This document shows positions 39,082-48,429 of a stretch of DNA of 64,000 nucleotides, piece after piece; within the stretch, counting starts at the first letter, position 1; each line of letters opens with the position of its first letter. The stretch lies in assembly GCF_019249245.1 (NCBI RefSeq), contig NZ_JAESDK010000006.1, positions 102,301 through 166,300 on the forward strand, read 5' to 3'. The DNA is from Alteromonas lipotrueiana. GTDB taxonomy: Bacteria > Pseudomonadota > Gammaproteobacteria > Enterobacterales > Alteromonadaceae. The notes under the pieces are model-generated. The model was given only the letters and a program-made list of their open reading frames with translations. It did no database searches and was not told the origin of the DNA. Made by a program: the position numbers and the translations under genes.

Positions 39082-40464
39082 CTACTCCTGACTGTCCATC
39101 GCTTCCAGCTCCCGGTATAGCGCTTCAATAACCGTCTGGGCACTGGTGCCGCCTAAAATGTTTCGTTTATTAATGCCATATTCCAGCTGTAGCACCGCGT
39201 ATACATCGTCTTCAATTTTGTCGCAGACCGATTGCAATGTTGTCAGTGGCAAATCTTCAATCGGACATTTTGCTTCAATTGCACTTAGTACAACTTTGCC
39301 AGCAATATCGTGGCCGGTTCGAAACGGAATGCCTTTTTCCACCAGATAGTCAGCCAGTTCGGTTGCATTTGCGTAGCCCTGGGCAGCGGCTTCACGACAT
39401 CTTTGTTCGTTAAGGCTCAAAGAGTCCAGCACTTCACTGGCGATGCACAAACAACAATGCCACTGATTAACCGTATCAATGGCACCTTCTTTGTCTTCCT
39501 GCATATCTTTGTTGTAAGCCAGCGGCAGGCCCTTCATGGTGACCAGCAAGGCCTGCAGCGAGCCAAAGACCCGACCGCATTTCCCGCGCATCAGCTCTAA
39601 CGCATCCGGGTTTTTCTTTTGCGGCATTAATGATGAGCCAGAGGTTACAGTATCGCCCAGTTGCAAAAAGCCAGCTTCTCCCGAATTATAAAAAATAAGG
39701 TCTTCAGCCATTCTTGAAATATGCATCATGCTGGTACTGGCGCTAAACAGCAGTTCGAGCACAAAATCCCGGTCTGAAACGGCGTCGAGGCTGTTTAGGC
39801 AGGGACTGGCAAACCCCAGCTGTTGCGCAATATCATGCCGGTCTACCGGGTAGGTTGTGCCTGCCAGAGCACCACTGCCCAGTGGGCACTGATTCATACG
39901 CGCTTCTAAATCATCCAGCCGTGAAATATCACGTTTAAACATTTCAACATAGGCCAGCGCCCAGTGCGCAAACATAATGGGCTGCGCCCGCTGCAGGTGG
40001 GTATAGCCAGGGATAATGGCTTGCTGGTGACGGTTGGCGGTATGTAACAATGAACGAATTACGGTGTATAGATCTTGCTTAAGTGAGGCCACATGTTCGC
40101 GTACCCACAACCGAAAATCGGTAGCAACCTGATCGTTACGGCTGCGTCCGGTATGCAGTTTACGGCCTACATCACCTAACTTGTCGATAAGCGCAGCTTC
40201 GACAAAACTGTGAATGTCTTCTTCACTGGAGCCCGCGAAATCCAGGTCGCCAGCCTCGGCCTGCTGCTGAAGCTGAGTTAACGCGTCTTCTAACTGGTTT
40301 TGTTCGTCAGCACTAAGTACGCCGGCCTTGTGTAAGGCTCGCGACCATACCACCGACCCTTGCAAGTCCTGCACTGCCATTACCTGATCAAACGGCAGCG
40401 AGTCATTGACCTGTCGAAACATACTGCTACTGCCAGCGGCAAACCGGCCTCCCCATAACGCCAT
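39082..40464 (-). CDS. argH: Argininosuccinate lyase
   Basis: A 460-residue fumarase/aspartase-superfamily enzyme cleaving argininosuccinate to arginine and fumarate. The superfamily signature is [13 protein letters not shown] (about 281-293), and [12 protein letters not shown] binds substrate. It begins MALWGGRF and has normal length. Unlike the Vibrio ArgH(A) fusion, it carries no C-terminal acetyltransferase domain; that activity is in the separate downstream argA. It lies 11 bases after argG. Confidence 0.97.
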   Translation of the reverse strand: MALWGGRFAAGSSSMFRQVNDSLPFDQVMAVQDLQGSVVWSRALHKAGVLSADEQNQLEDALTQLQQQAEAGDLDFAGSSEEDIHSFVEAALIDKLGDVGRKLHTGRSRNDQVATDFRLWVREHVASLKQDLYTVIRSLLHTANRHQQAIIPGYTHLQRAQPIMFAHWALAYVEMFKRDISRLDDLEARMNQCPLGSGALAGTTYPVDRHDIAQQLGFASPCLNSLDAVSDRDFVLELLFSASTSMMHISRMAEDLIFYNSGEAGFLQLGDTVTSGSSLMPQKKNPDALELMRGKCGRVFGSLQALLVTMKGLPLAYNKDMQEDKEGAIDTVNQWHCCLCIASEVLDSLSLNEQRCREAAAQGYANATELADYLVEKGIPFRTGHDIAGKVVLSAIEAKCPIEDLPLTTLQSVCDKIEDDVYAVLQLEYGINKRNILGGTSAQTVIEALYRELEAMDSQE

Positions 40465-40475
40465 GATGGTGCTCC

Positions 40476-41684
40476 TTATTTGCTTTGAGCTTTTAGTGCT
40501 TCAATCCGGCTCGACAAACTAAATAACCGGATAAAGCCTTCAGCGTGTTTCTGGTCGTACACATCATCAGCGCCAAAGGTGGCAAAATCTTCTGAATACA
40601 GGCTGTTCACTGAGCGCCGCTGAGTGACGGTGGCCTGGCCTTTGTACAGTTTCACGACAATATCGCCGGTTACCTTTTGAGCAAAAGAAGCCGCTCCAGC
40701 TAACAGCGCATCGTTGAGGGCGGTAAACCAACGGCCATCGTACATAACATGAGAAAACTCCAATCCCAGCTGTTCACGATATTTAATTGCTGCTTTGTCC
40801 AGTACCATGGTTTCCAGTGCTTTATAAGCTTTCATAAGCACCGTACCACCCGGTGTTTCATAGCAGCCTCTGGATTTCATACCCACCAACCGGTTTTCAA
40901 CAATATCGATACGGCCCACACCATGAGCGCCAGCCAGAGTATTAAGCTTTACTAGTGCCTGATAAGGCGACAGGGCGGTGTCGTTGACTTTAACCAGCTT
41001 TCCTTGTTCAAAGCTCAGCTGAATATACTCTGCTTTGTCAGGTGCATCTTCAGGATCGGTGGTCATGGTCCAGACTTGCTTAGAGGGTTGTTGCCACGGA
41101 TCTTCAAGCTCGCCGCCTTCGTGTGAAATATGCCACGCGTTGGCATCACGGCTGTATATTTTGGTGGCCGATGCACTGGTTTTAATATCGCGGCTGGCCA
41201 GGTAGTCAAGCAAATCTTCACGCGAGACCATATCCCATTCACGCCACGGCGCAATAACCCGTAGGTCGGGTGCCAGAGCCGCAAAAGTACTTTCAAAGCG
41301 CACCTGGTCATTACCTTTCCCGGTACAGCCGTGACATAAGGCATCAGCCCCTACTTTACGGGCAATTTCAACCTGTGCTTTAGCAATAACCGGCCGCGCC
41401 ATTGAGGTGCCCAGTAAATACTCGCCTTCGTAGACGGCGCCTGTGGTTACGGTGGGGAAGATATAATCGCGAACAAATTCTTCTTTTAAGTCGACGATAT
41501 AGCACTCGCTGGCGCCCGACGCGATAGCTTTGTCGTGCAGACCTTCAAGCTCTTCGTCGCCCTGACCTACATCGGCAGCAAAGGCGACCACTTCAGCACC
41601 GTAGTTTTCCTTCAACCAGGGGATGATGGCCGAGGTATCCAGTCCACCTGAATAAGCCAGTACAATTTTTTTCACATTTTGCAT
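40476..41684 (-). CDS. argG: Argininosuccinate synthase
   Basis: A 402-residue ATP-dependent ligase joining citrulline and aspartate. The N-terminal PP-loop [11 protein letters not shown] (10-20) binds [16 protein letters not shown] is the second signature. Length matches the roughly 400-residue bacterial class. It lies between argF (14-base gap) and argH. Confidence 0.97.
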   Translation of the reverse strand: MQNVKKIVLAYSGGLDTSAIIPWLKENYGAEVVAFAADVGQGDEELEGLHDKAIASGASECYIVDLKEEFVRDYIFPTVTTGAVYEGEYLLGTSMARPVIAKAQVEIARKVGADALCHGCTGKGNDQVRFESTFAALAPDLRVIAPWREWDMVSREDLLDYLASRDIKTSASATKIYSRDANAWHISHEGGELEDPWQQPSKQVWTMTTDPEDAPDKAEYIQLSFEQGKLVKVNDTALSPYQALVKLNTLAGAHGVGRIDIVENRLVGMKSRGCYETPGGTVLMKAYKALETMVLDKAAIKYREQLGLEFSHVMYDGRWFTALNDALLAGAASFAQKVTGDIVVKLYKGQATVTQRRSVNSLYSEDFATFGADDVYDQKHAEGFIRLFSLSSRIEALKAQSK

Positions 41685-41698
41685 AGTTTTAATCCTCG

Positions 41699-42610
41699 TT
41701 ATGCGCCTAAAAGATGAGTAAGAATGGCATTTTGGCCGTGCATCCGGTTTTCTGCCTGACGCATCACCAGGGACTGTTCGCTATCAATAAGCGTGCTGGT
41801 GATTTCAAGGTCACGGTGCGCAGGCTGACAGTGCAGTACATAGCGCGCCCCGGTTTGTGCCATTAATGCTTCGTTTACCTGATAAGGCATGAATTTTTCT
41901 TTAATCGTTGCAAGTGGTGTAGTGTCGCCCATCGACAACCAGGTGTCAGCGTAGAGTACATCCGCCCCCCTGGCATCACTCACTTGCGTGGTTTCGCTGA
42001 TTTGCGCTCTGGTTTGCTGACCAATAGCTTTGGCCTTGGCTACAATCGTCGCATCAGCCGTGTGTCCCGGTGGCGTCACCACGATCTGATGACAACCCAG
42101 CAAAGCGCCAACCAACAATAGTGAATGAGTGACATTGTTCCCATCGCCTACATAGGCCATCGTAAGGCCGTCTACCTTGCCAAAGGTTTCATACAGGGTC
42201 AGGTAATCAGCCAGAGCCTGACATGGATGATACATATCACACAAAGCATTGATTACCGGCACCCGTGAGGCGCTGACAAATTGCTCTAATGTTGAATGAG
42301 CATTTACCCGCCCTACAATCGCGTCAGCCCAGCACGACAAATTAGCGGCCATGTCTTTAGCGTCTTCGCGGCCAGCAAGCTTGCCGGCCTGACAGTCAAG
42401 ATAGACCATATGTCCACCCAGTTTATTGATACCAATATCAAAGCTAACCCGGGTGCGCAGAGAGGGCTTTTCAAACACCGCAGCCACCGACTTACCGGCC
42501 AATACTTTAGCGTAGGCCGCAGGTGTTTGTTTTATCGTATGTGCCAACTCCAGCAGGTTCTGCATAGCAGAGGGTGTCCAGTCGGCAAAAGTAAGTAAAT
42601 TTTGTTTCAT
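41699..42610 (-). CDS. argF: Ornithine carbamoyltransferase
   Basis: A 303-residue enzyme forming citrulline from ornithine and carbamoyl phosphate. The carbamoyl-phosphate motif is SLRTR in [13 protein letters not shown], and [12 protein letters not shown] holds the central HPCQ motif. The ornithine loop reads HCQPAHR where the family normally has HCLP, so the leucine is replaced by glutamine. SMGD follows the usual pattern. It overlaps argB by 4 bases. Confidence 0.94.
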   Translation of the reverse strand: MKQNLLTFADWTPSAMQNLLELAHTIKQTPAAYAKVLAGKSVAAVFEKPSLRTRVSFDIGINKLGGHMVYLDCQAGKLAGREDAKDMAANLSCWADAIVGRVNAHSTLEQFVSASRVPVINALCDMYHPCQALADYLTLYETFGKVDGLTMAYVGDGNNVTHSLLLVGALLGCHQIVVTPPGHTADATIVAKAKAIGQQTRAQISETTQVSDARGADVLYADTWLSMGDTTPLATIKEKFMPYQVNEALMAQTGARYVLHCQPAHRDLEITSTLIDSEQSLVMRQAENRMHGQNAILTHLLGA

Positions 42611-43398
42611 ATATCTAACTCCTGAGTCGGCGGTAACGGCACAACCCGCGTACCCCCAGCATGGGCAAGTAGTGCAGACAGATCGGCCTGCCAGCTACCA
42701 ATAATTACCGGACGCTGCAAAGTCGTGGCCGCCTGCAAAGCAGCGGCAGTTTTCACCTGCATCCCATCGGTGATAGTACGGCTTGCCACCAGCGCATTGA
42801 TACGGTTTGCATCTAAGGTCTCAAGCACCTGACCGGAAGCATCCATCACCCCGGTAACATCCGATAGCAGCATAAGTTGCGCCTGTAACAGTCTGGCGAT
42901 TACGGTAGCGGCTTCATCGGCGTTAATATTAAGCAAGCGTCCCGTGTCGTCACATCCAATTGAGCTGACCACCGGCAAATAATCCTGCACCAGCAGGTTT
43001 TTTAATAAAGTGGCATCCGCAGGCTCGGGGCTGCCCACTGCGCCGTACTGGGGCGCCTTGCTATGGCATTTTACTAAATTGCCATCTAATAAAGATAATC
43101 CTACCGGGATAAGCTGATGAGAAATAGCGGCGGCGCACAGCATTTTATTGGCTGTTCCGGCGAGTGCCGCGCAAATGTAGGGCATATGTTCATCGGGGGT
43201 CACACGCAGACCATCCAGTTTAGTGCTGGTGAGTGCTAATTTGGCCATCAGGGTTTCTACCACCGGGCCCCCGCCATGAACCAGTACCACCGGGCGTGAT
43301 ACGGATAACGCCTGAATATGTTGAAATAAAGTGTCGGTCGCTGTGGTGTTTTCTAACAGTGCCCCGCCTACTTTAATGACCACCGGATAACTTGTCAT
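42607..43398 (-). CDS. argB: Acetylglutamate kinase
   Basis: A 263-residue amino-acid kinase phosphorylating N-acetylglutamate. The nucleotide loop is VIKVGGALLEN (about 7-17), and VLVHGGGP binds the substrate; LNINADEAA lies in the C-terminal ATP part. The short form (about 258 residues), lacking the N-terminal helix of arginine-inhibited kinases, suggests feedback acts on ArgA instead. It overlaps both argC and argF by 4 bases. Confidence 0.96.
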   Translation of the reverse strand: MTSYPVVIKVGGALLENTTATDTLFQHIQALSVSRPVVLVHGGGPVVETLMAKLALTSTKLDGLRVTPDEHMPYICAALAGTANKMLCAAAISHQLIPVGLSLLDGNLVKCHSKAPQYGAVGSPEPADATLLKNLLVQDYLPVVSSIGCDDTGRLLNINADEAATVIARLLQAQLMLLSDVTGVMDASGQVLETLDANRINALVASRTITDGMQVKTAAALQAATTLQRPVIIGSWQADLSALLAHAGGTRVVPLPPTQELDI

Positions 43399-44411
43399 AA
43401 CGGCAACAATCCTTTTTCTGGTGCGAAGTCGTTCATCAAATTAAGGCACTGCAGGGCTTGAGACGCGGCGCCTTTCATAACGTTATCAATAGCCGCAGAA
43501 ATAACCGCATATCCGCTATCGGTATCGGCTTTAAAGTACACATCAACAAATGGGGTATGCACCACATCGTTTAGTTTAGGCCAGTCGTTTCTTAAACGCA
43601 CCAGCGGATGATGTTGGTATGCTTGCTGATACGCCTCACGCAGCATAGCGGTGCTTACCCCGGCGGCCAGCTTCACCGTGATGGTGGCCAGTATGCCGCG
43701 TTTAAAGTTACCCAGATGTGGAGTAAAAATAACGGGCACCCCGCAATAAGCCTCAATTTCAGGCGTGTGGCGATGCCCCAACACACCGTAGGACTGCAGA
43801 CTGACCTCGCAAAAACTATTTGCTAATGCCGCCTTGCGTCCGGCACCACTTACCCCTGATACGGCACTAATCACAGGCCGATGGTCTGGGTTTAGTAAAT
43901 TGTGTTCGGTCAACGGCTTTAATGCACACAACGAGGCGGTGGGATAACAACCGGGGACGGCAACTATTTTGGCGTTGCTGATTTTGTCTGAATACCACTC
44001 GGCCAGCCCGTAAACTGCTTGTGATAGCGCCTCCGGGCTTGTATGAGCAAATCCATAGAAATGCTCAAAGTCGTTCGTATTTTGTAACCGAAAGGCGCCG
44101 GACAAATCCAGCACTTTTGCTTTACCACTGCTTAGCTGTGCCATCCATTGATGACTGGCTTCATGCGGGGTAGCCAGAAAAATTGCATCCATAGTTTGAG
44201 GCAGAGCAGCCAGCGCGCTGTCACTTATCGGTTCAAGCATTAACGAGGAAGAGGCCAGACGTCCATGTAGCGTACCAATAGACTTACCTGCATCAGCGCT
44301 ATTAGGCGATACAAACACACGTTTTAACTGAACTTCACTATGGCCAAGTAACAACTCAACCAGTTGTGCGCCAGTGTAGCCACTAGCGCCAATAACACAG
44401 ACATCCAACAT
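43395..44411 (-). CDS. argC: N-acetyl-gamma-glutamyl-phosphate reductase
   Basis: A 338-residue NADPH-dependent reductase, third step of arginine synthesis. The Rossmann start VCVIGASGYTGAQLVELL lies at residues 4-21, and the active cysteine is in VPGCYPTA. The frame is open 12 codons upstream, but the ATG at 44411 (MLDVCVIGAS) fits the family start. It is the first gene of argCBFGHA. The transcript probably starts about 300 bases upstream behind ArgR boxes. Confidence 0.95.
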   Translation of the reverse strand: MLDVCVIGASGYTGAQLVELLLGHSEVQLKRVFVSPNSADAGKSIGTLHGRLASSSLMLEPISDSALAALPQTMDAIFLATPHEASHQWMAQLSSGKAKVLDLSGAFRLQNTNDFEHFYGFAHTSPEALSQAVYGLAEWYSDKISNAKIVAVPGCYPTASLCALKPLTEHNLLNPDHRPVISAVSGVSGAGRKAALANSFCEVSLQSYGVLGHRHTPEIEAYCGVPVIFTPHLGNFKRGILATITVKLAAGVSTAMLREAYQQAYQHHPLVRLRNDWPKLNDVVHTPFVDVYFKADTDSGYAVISAAIDNVMKGAASQALQCLNLMNDFAPEKGLLPL

Positions 44412-44738
44412 AATGTTCACTACATATAGGTAAAAAAGAAAATACACCTTTTAACCTTGCTGCCGAATTTACCGTAGAAATCCTCGAGTCTGAACAAGGT
44501 CAAAAAGTGTGCTAGCGCGTGATTCTTAAGAAGAAAGCCACTATCGTCGCTGACGGTAAAACATCGCGTAGCCAAGGGTGGGAGAGTTCTGCTGTAGCGT
44601 GAAAGCAGTGCGGTACTGCAATTTTTGATGAATTACCATAAGTAAGCTCTGCCTCCACCTGAAAATAACGTATTAACCTTCAAAGTTCGCAGCCACACAA
44701 TCTATGCTGGCTAACGACGAATACCAGTGTACAGAATC
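44412..44738 (-). other. Long leader of argC
   Basis: If the promoter proposed at 44726-44753 is used, about 308 bases are transcribed before argC. I find no convincing leader peptide or riboswitch family in it. A short GCAGT/ACTGC hairpin followed by AATTTTT exists, but on the plus strand. Whether the leader has a function is open. Confidence 0.35.
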
Positions 44739-44753
44739 GGAATAGTTATTCAA
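44726..44753 (-). promoter_or_regulatory. Candidate argC promoter
   Basis: On the minus strand TTGAAT (-35), 16 bases, TACACT (-10), each matching the consensus at four of six positions. The -35 and spacer coincide with the first ArgR box, the expected geometry for ArgR repression. Confidence 0.5.
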
Positions 44754-44773
44754 TATAAATGTATAATTATCTC
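44739..44773 (-). promoter_or_regulatory. Tandem ArgR boxes of the arg operon
   Basis: Box 1 GGAATAGTTATTCA (44739-44752) matches TGAATWWWWATTCA at 12 of 14 positions. Box 2 TGTATAATTATCTC (44760-44773) is weaker (10 of 14). Their spacing is exactly 21 bases, the separation used by the ArgR hexamer. Confidence 0.65.
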
Positions 44774-44871
44774 ATCCGATGTCTTTTGCGCGCTTTTGAA
44801 ACCATTCGGGTATACACTAAAGATCTAAGTTAATCAGGTGGTACAAGCCGCAATAAAAAGGAAATAGGTTA

Positions 44872-45318
44872 ATGCAACAAAAAACAGTGGCGCTGGTGGC
44901 ACATGATCACAAAAAAAGCGACCTGCTAAACTGGGTTAAAACTCATCAGGCTATCATGCAGCAGTGCAAACTTGTGGCAACGGGCACTACCGGAACCATG
45001 CTGGCAGAACGCACTGGCCTGCCAATTACCCGCTATCAAAGTGGCCCTCTTGGTGGCGATCAGCAAATAGGGGCGCTGATTGCAGAAGGCAGGCTGGATG
45101 CGTTGTTCTTTTTTTGGGATCCGCTGAACCCGGCCCCGCATGACCCCGACGTTAAAGCCTTGCTCAGACTGTGTTCAGTCTGGAATGTGCCGGTAGCTTG
45201 TAACGAATCGACAGCCGACATGCTGGTAACCTCGCCGCTGTTTTTGTCGGCCGACTATCAAATTAAAAAACCGCAATTTCAAGAGCCTGAACAAACCTTG
45301 CAGACTCTTAAAAAATGA
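44872..45318 (+). CDS. mgsA: Methylglyoxal synthase
   Basis: A 148-residue enzyme converting dihydroxyacetone phosphate to methylglyoxal when phosphate is limiting. VALVAHDHKKSDLLNWV (7-23), TGTTG (phosphate loop), SGPLGGDQQIGALIAEGRLD and FFWDPLNPAPHDPDVKALLR are family signatures, the last with the catalytic aspartates. The AAAGGAA ribosome binding site supports this start. It is divergent from argC, the place where argE stands in E. coli. Confidence 0.96.
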   Translation: MQQKTVALVAHDHKKSDLLNWVKTHQAIMQQCKLVATGTTGTMLAERTGLPITRYQSGPLGGDQQIGALIAEGRLDALFFFWDPLNPAPHDPDVKALLRLCSVWNVPVACNESTADMLVTSPLFLSADYQIKKPQFQEPEQTLQTLKK

Positions 45319-45340
45319 TTGAAACAGGTTTTAGAAATAC

Positions 45341-46120
45341 TTAGCTATGAGGTTGACGAGGACCGTGAAAAGGCCTTTTCAAGGTACTCTTCAACTCGTC
45401 TAGCTGTGTCTGAGTTAAAACAGATGCTATGGCCTTTTTGTGTTGTATTTTATGCACTTGACGCTCGATTAACGCTTGTTTAAATTGCTGTGACAATGTC
45501 AGCCAGGCGTCCTGATCAAAATCTTGCGTATAAATAATGGCACGTTCCTGTAAACGCAATACCTTCATTGTTTCAGCATATTGCAGACGTTGCTCACGCT
45601 TTTTTTGCATGAGAGCCGTTAATTCAGTTCGTTGGCTGGCCTCTAAATCAAGCAGCTCAAAAGCAAAAGGCAGCTCAGGTTTTGAAGCGTGATCGCGCGC
45701 TTCGCGGTGAGTTAACCTACGCTTTGATTCTTGTGAAAGCAGTTGCTGACGCTGGCCTTCATCAAGAATCTGATAAATGGCATGGCTGGCCTGTGCCTGC
45801 TTGAGTTTTTTATCCTGGGTGACTTCAAAGCGTGACTCAACCCTGGCGATCATTTCGCTTTCATCTAAAGCGGTTTTGTCACGCTGTTGATTTGTCGGGG
45901 CTTTTGGATGCTGGGTTTTGATATCGGTTTGCAAGGTCTTAATAATCAACCGAATATCCTCTTTTTGCGTCGCGTTTAGATCCAGTTCCTGCAACTGTTT
46001 TATTATTGGTCGCAGATCTGAATGATGCGCTCGGGGGCCATGATTTGGACCCGGCTTGGCAAACACTGCTCCTGAGGTTAATACGGTGCTCAAAAAAATT
46101 ATCGCAATACGCTTATTCAT
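45341..46120 (-). CDS. CpxP/Spy-like periplasmic protein with duplicated LTXXQ region
   Basis: A 259-residue periplasmic protein. The signal peptide covers about residues 1-22 (MNKR...SGAVFA). The mature part is almost all helical and highly charged. LDLNATQKEDIRLIIK and LDLEASQRTELTALMQKKREQR resemble two copies of the CpxP/Spy core, so the protein is about 1.5 times the length of E. coli CpxP (166). The frame is open 31 codons upstream, but MNKR with its signal peptide is preferred. It is divergent from cpxR across a CpxR box, as cpxP is in E. coli. It probably inhibits the sensor kinase. Confidence 0.8.
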   Translation of the reverse strand: MNKRIAIIFLSTVLTSGAVFAKPGPNHGPRAHHSDLRPIIKQLQELDLNATQKEDIRLIIKTLQTDIKTQHPKAPTNQQRDKTALDESEMIARVESRFEVTQDKKLKQAQASHAIYQILDEGQRQQLLSQESKRRLTHREARDHASKPELPFAFELLDLEASQRTELTALMQKKREQRLQYAETMKVLRLQERAIIYTQDFDQDAWLTLSQQFKQALIERQVHKIQHKKAIASVLTQTQLDELKSTLKRPFHGPRQPHS

Positions 46121-46189
46121 AGTAATACTCTGTGGGTGAGGACGAGGATAAGTGTACTTTGGTGCAGTGCAAAGGTGGGTATAGACAGT

Positions 46190-46205
46190 GTAAAGCTTCT
46201 GTAAA
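46190..46205. promoter_or_regulatory. CpxR box between the cpxP-like and cpxR genes
   Basis: GTAAA, six bases, GTAAA: a direct repeat matching the CpxR consensus GTAAA-N(4-8)-GTAAA at all ten fixed positions. The 11-base period puts both halves on one face of DNA. It can control both the cpxP-like gene and cpxRA. Confidence 0.7.
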
Positions 46206-46266
46206 GAAAGCATTAGAATATTGCACTGGCCTATGAGGCGGGTAAGCTAGGTAACATCCGCAACAA

Positions 46267-47004
46267 ATGTCATCCTCAGAGGCCTTAGTGAACAGTACTG
46301 AAACGCCGGTAAGCTTTAAGCACTCTATCCTTATTATCGATGATGATACTGAACTTACCGACATGTTAGACAGCTATTTACGCACATGTGGGTATTCGGT
46401 CACTGTTGCTGACAATGGCCTTGAAGGGCTTAACGTTGCCTCAGGCGGCGCCGTCTTTGATTTAATTTTATTAGATGTAATGATGCCGGGTATGGATGGG
46501 TTCGATGTGCTTAAAAATTTACGAAAAACCTTACTGACACCCGTACTTATGCTTACCGCCCGGGGCGATGACTACGATCGTATTTTAGGACTGGAGCTTG
46601 GGGCGGACGATTATTTGCCTAAGCCATTTAATCATCGTGAACTGGCTGCGCGTATAAAAGCCATCTTAAGACGGCTGGAGCTCACCGGCGTTGCCTTCCA
46701 ACAACAAGACTTGCTGGTGCATGGCCTGAGACTTTCTGTTGCTCGCCAACAAGTATCTTGCGATGGCCAGGAGGTTGCGTTGACAGGCACCGAGTTTTCT
46801 ATTTTGCACCTGTTAATGTTAAACGCAGGAATGCTGGTTACCAAAAAAGAAATTTCAGAAAAGGTGCTGGCAAAGAAGATGATGACCTACGATCGCAGTA
46901 TCGATATGCATGTAAGCAATCTTCGAAAAAAAATCGCTGCGGTAAATGCTGAGGAAAAAATAAAAACGATACGCGGGTCAGGTTATTTACTGATCATAGG
47001 ATAA
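46267..47004 (+). CDS. cpxR: Envelope stress response regulator CpxR
   Basis: A 245-residue OmpR-class response regulator. The receiver domain (19-133) has the acidic pocket D25-D27, the phosphorylation site D70 in LLLDVMMPG and K near PKPFNHREL. The winged-helix DNA-binding domain (about 150-245) ends IRGSGYLL. LGLELGADDYLPKPFN and TYDRSIDMHVSNLRKKI are close to E. coli CpxR. An N-terminal extension of about 18 residues relative to E. coli suggests the start may lie slightly downstream, but no better ribosome site is visible. Confidence 0.93.
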   Translation: MSSSEALVNSTETPVSFKHSILIIDDDTELTDMLDSYLRTCGYSVTVADNGLEGLNVASGGAVFDLILLDVMMPGMDGFDVLKNLRKTLLTPVLMLTARGDDYDRILGLELGADDYLPKPFNHRELAARIKAILRRLELTGVAFQQQDLLVHGLRLSVARQQVSCDGQEVALTGTEFSILHLLMLNAGMLVTKKEISEKVLAKKMMTYDRSIDMHVSNLRKKIAAVNAEEKIKTIRGSGYLLIIG

Positions 47005-47007
47005 TAC

Positions 47008-48375
47008 ATGAATATTGGTATGCTGAACCCCGCTCGGCATTTGGTGGGTCGCCTGTTTTTGTGGTTTTGGCTAACGGCGCTGGCCACCGCCGGTATTGCA
47101 GTTTGGATAAGCAAGCTAACCGATGACACTATCGAAATTGGCTCTATAACACCGCGTCATAGCCAGATGCTGGCCCAGTTATCCCAAAGACTTGAGCGCA
47201 CACCAATAATGGGATCGACGCTACCCAGAAAATTGTCGCGACTGAGCCAAAAACTTCCGTTACAACTTATTGCGGTGGCAGTGGATACGGGTGAGATAGT
47301 GCGAAGTGATAATTCTCCTTTGCCGCCCCCAGCACAGAAACACTTGCTAAATGTTGTCACCCAGCAAGCTCCCATTGTAATAAAGCAGCGTAATTTTTTA
47401 CTTATCGGCCCGCAAGCATTTGTATACCAGTCTCGCCCCTACGTCTTGTTTTTAGCCGAAAGAGGGCCGCCTATCAAACCACAAAAGTTACTGTTCGGAA
47501 TAATATCGGTGGGCGTTGTAGTGAGTATGCTATTGTCTTACTGGTTTGCGCGTACGCTTGTCAGGCCCATACAGCAGCTTCGCCAGGCCAGTAAAAAGCT
47601 GGCTGAGGGTGATTGGCAGGCGCGGGCCCATGAACCTACAAAAAGATCTGATGAACTGGGTATGCTGGCTCGGGATTTTAATAACATGGCCACCCAGTTA
47701 GAATTGCTATGGCGAGGGCAGAAGCGTTTGCTTGGCGATATTTCGCACGAGCTGCGATCTCCATTAACCCGATTGCAAATGGCGTTGGGCCTGGCGCATC
47801 AGCAAAATATTAATCTGCCTACGTTGAAGCGTATCGAGCGAGAAGCGGATCGAATGGAAGATCTGATTGGGCAGCTTTTAACACTGACTCATGCCGAAGC
47901 CGCGCCGGCTAAAATGCAACGGGTGACGATGATCGACTTGTTCGATAACCTGTGTCAGGACACACAATTTGAAGCCCAGAACAGCGGAAAAAATTTCGAG
48001 TACAGCGATCTTCCTGACCAGGTAGTCTCAGCCAATCCGGCTTTATTGTGTAGCGCGGTTGAAAATGTGCTTCGCAATGCTATTCGCTATGCAAAAAGTC
48101 AGGTATGGATGTGGGTAACCATTGAGCACAATGGCTGGCAAGTGGTTGTTGAGGATGATGGACCAGGTTTGTCTGCAGATGACCAACGACAAATATTTGC
48201 CCCTTTTTACCGTGCGTCGCTGGCACGAGACCGAAGCTCTGGCGGAGTGGGTCTGGGGCTGGCCATCGCTAGGGCGGCCGTGAGTGCGCATCAAGGCTCA
48301 ATACAGGCCAGTTCTCGTGATAGCGGTGGGTTAAGAATAACGTTGTATTTTCCCTTTAAAAGCCAGACAGCTTAA
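47008..48375 (+). CDS. cpxA: Envelope stress sensor histidine kinase CpxA
   Basis: A 455-residue inner-membrane kinase. The first membrane helix is at about 13-34, a periplasmic sensor domain at 35-158, the second helix at about 161-180, then HAMP (180-232), the dimerisation domain with phospho-acceptor H247 in GDISHELRSPLTRLQ, and the ATPase domain with N-box (ENVLRNAIRYAK), G1 (VEDDGPGL) and G2 (GVGLGLAI). It starts 3 bases after cpxR, so the two are cotranscribed. Confidence 0.93.
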   Translation: MNIGMLNPARHLVGRLFLWFWLTALATAGIAVWISKLTDDTIEIGSITPRHSQMLAQLSQRLERTPIMGSTLPRKLSRLSQKLPLQLIAVAVDTGEIVRSDNSPLPPPAQKHLLNVVTQQAPIVIKQRNFLLIGPQAFVYQSRPYVLFLAERGPPIKPQKLLFGIISVGVVVSMLLSYWFARTLVRPIQQLRQASKKLAEGDWQARAHEPTKRSDELGMLARDFNNMATQLELLWRGQKRLLGDISHELRSPLTRLQMALGLAHQQNINLPTLKRIEREADRMEDLIGQLLTLTHAEAAPAKMQRVTMIDLFDNLCQDTQFEAQNSGKNFEYSDLPDQVVSANPALLCSAVENVLRNAIRYAKSQVWMWVTIEHNGWQVVVEDDGPGLSADDQRQIFAPFYRASLARDRSSGGVGLGLAIARAAVSAHQGSIQASSRDSGGLRITLYFPFKSQTA

Positions 48376-48429
48376 CCGCTGGCGGTTTAATAAGTCATCA
48401 GTCAATAGGCAACAGAACAGTAGACAGGC

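Noticed and set aside
37760..40464. ArgH(A) fusion as in Vibrio
   Set aside because: argH has its own stop codon and normal length, and argA is a separate full-length gene with both domains.
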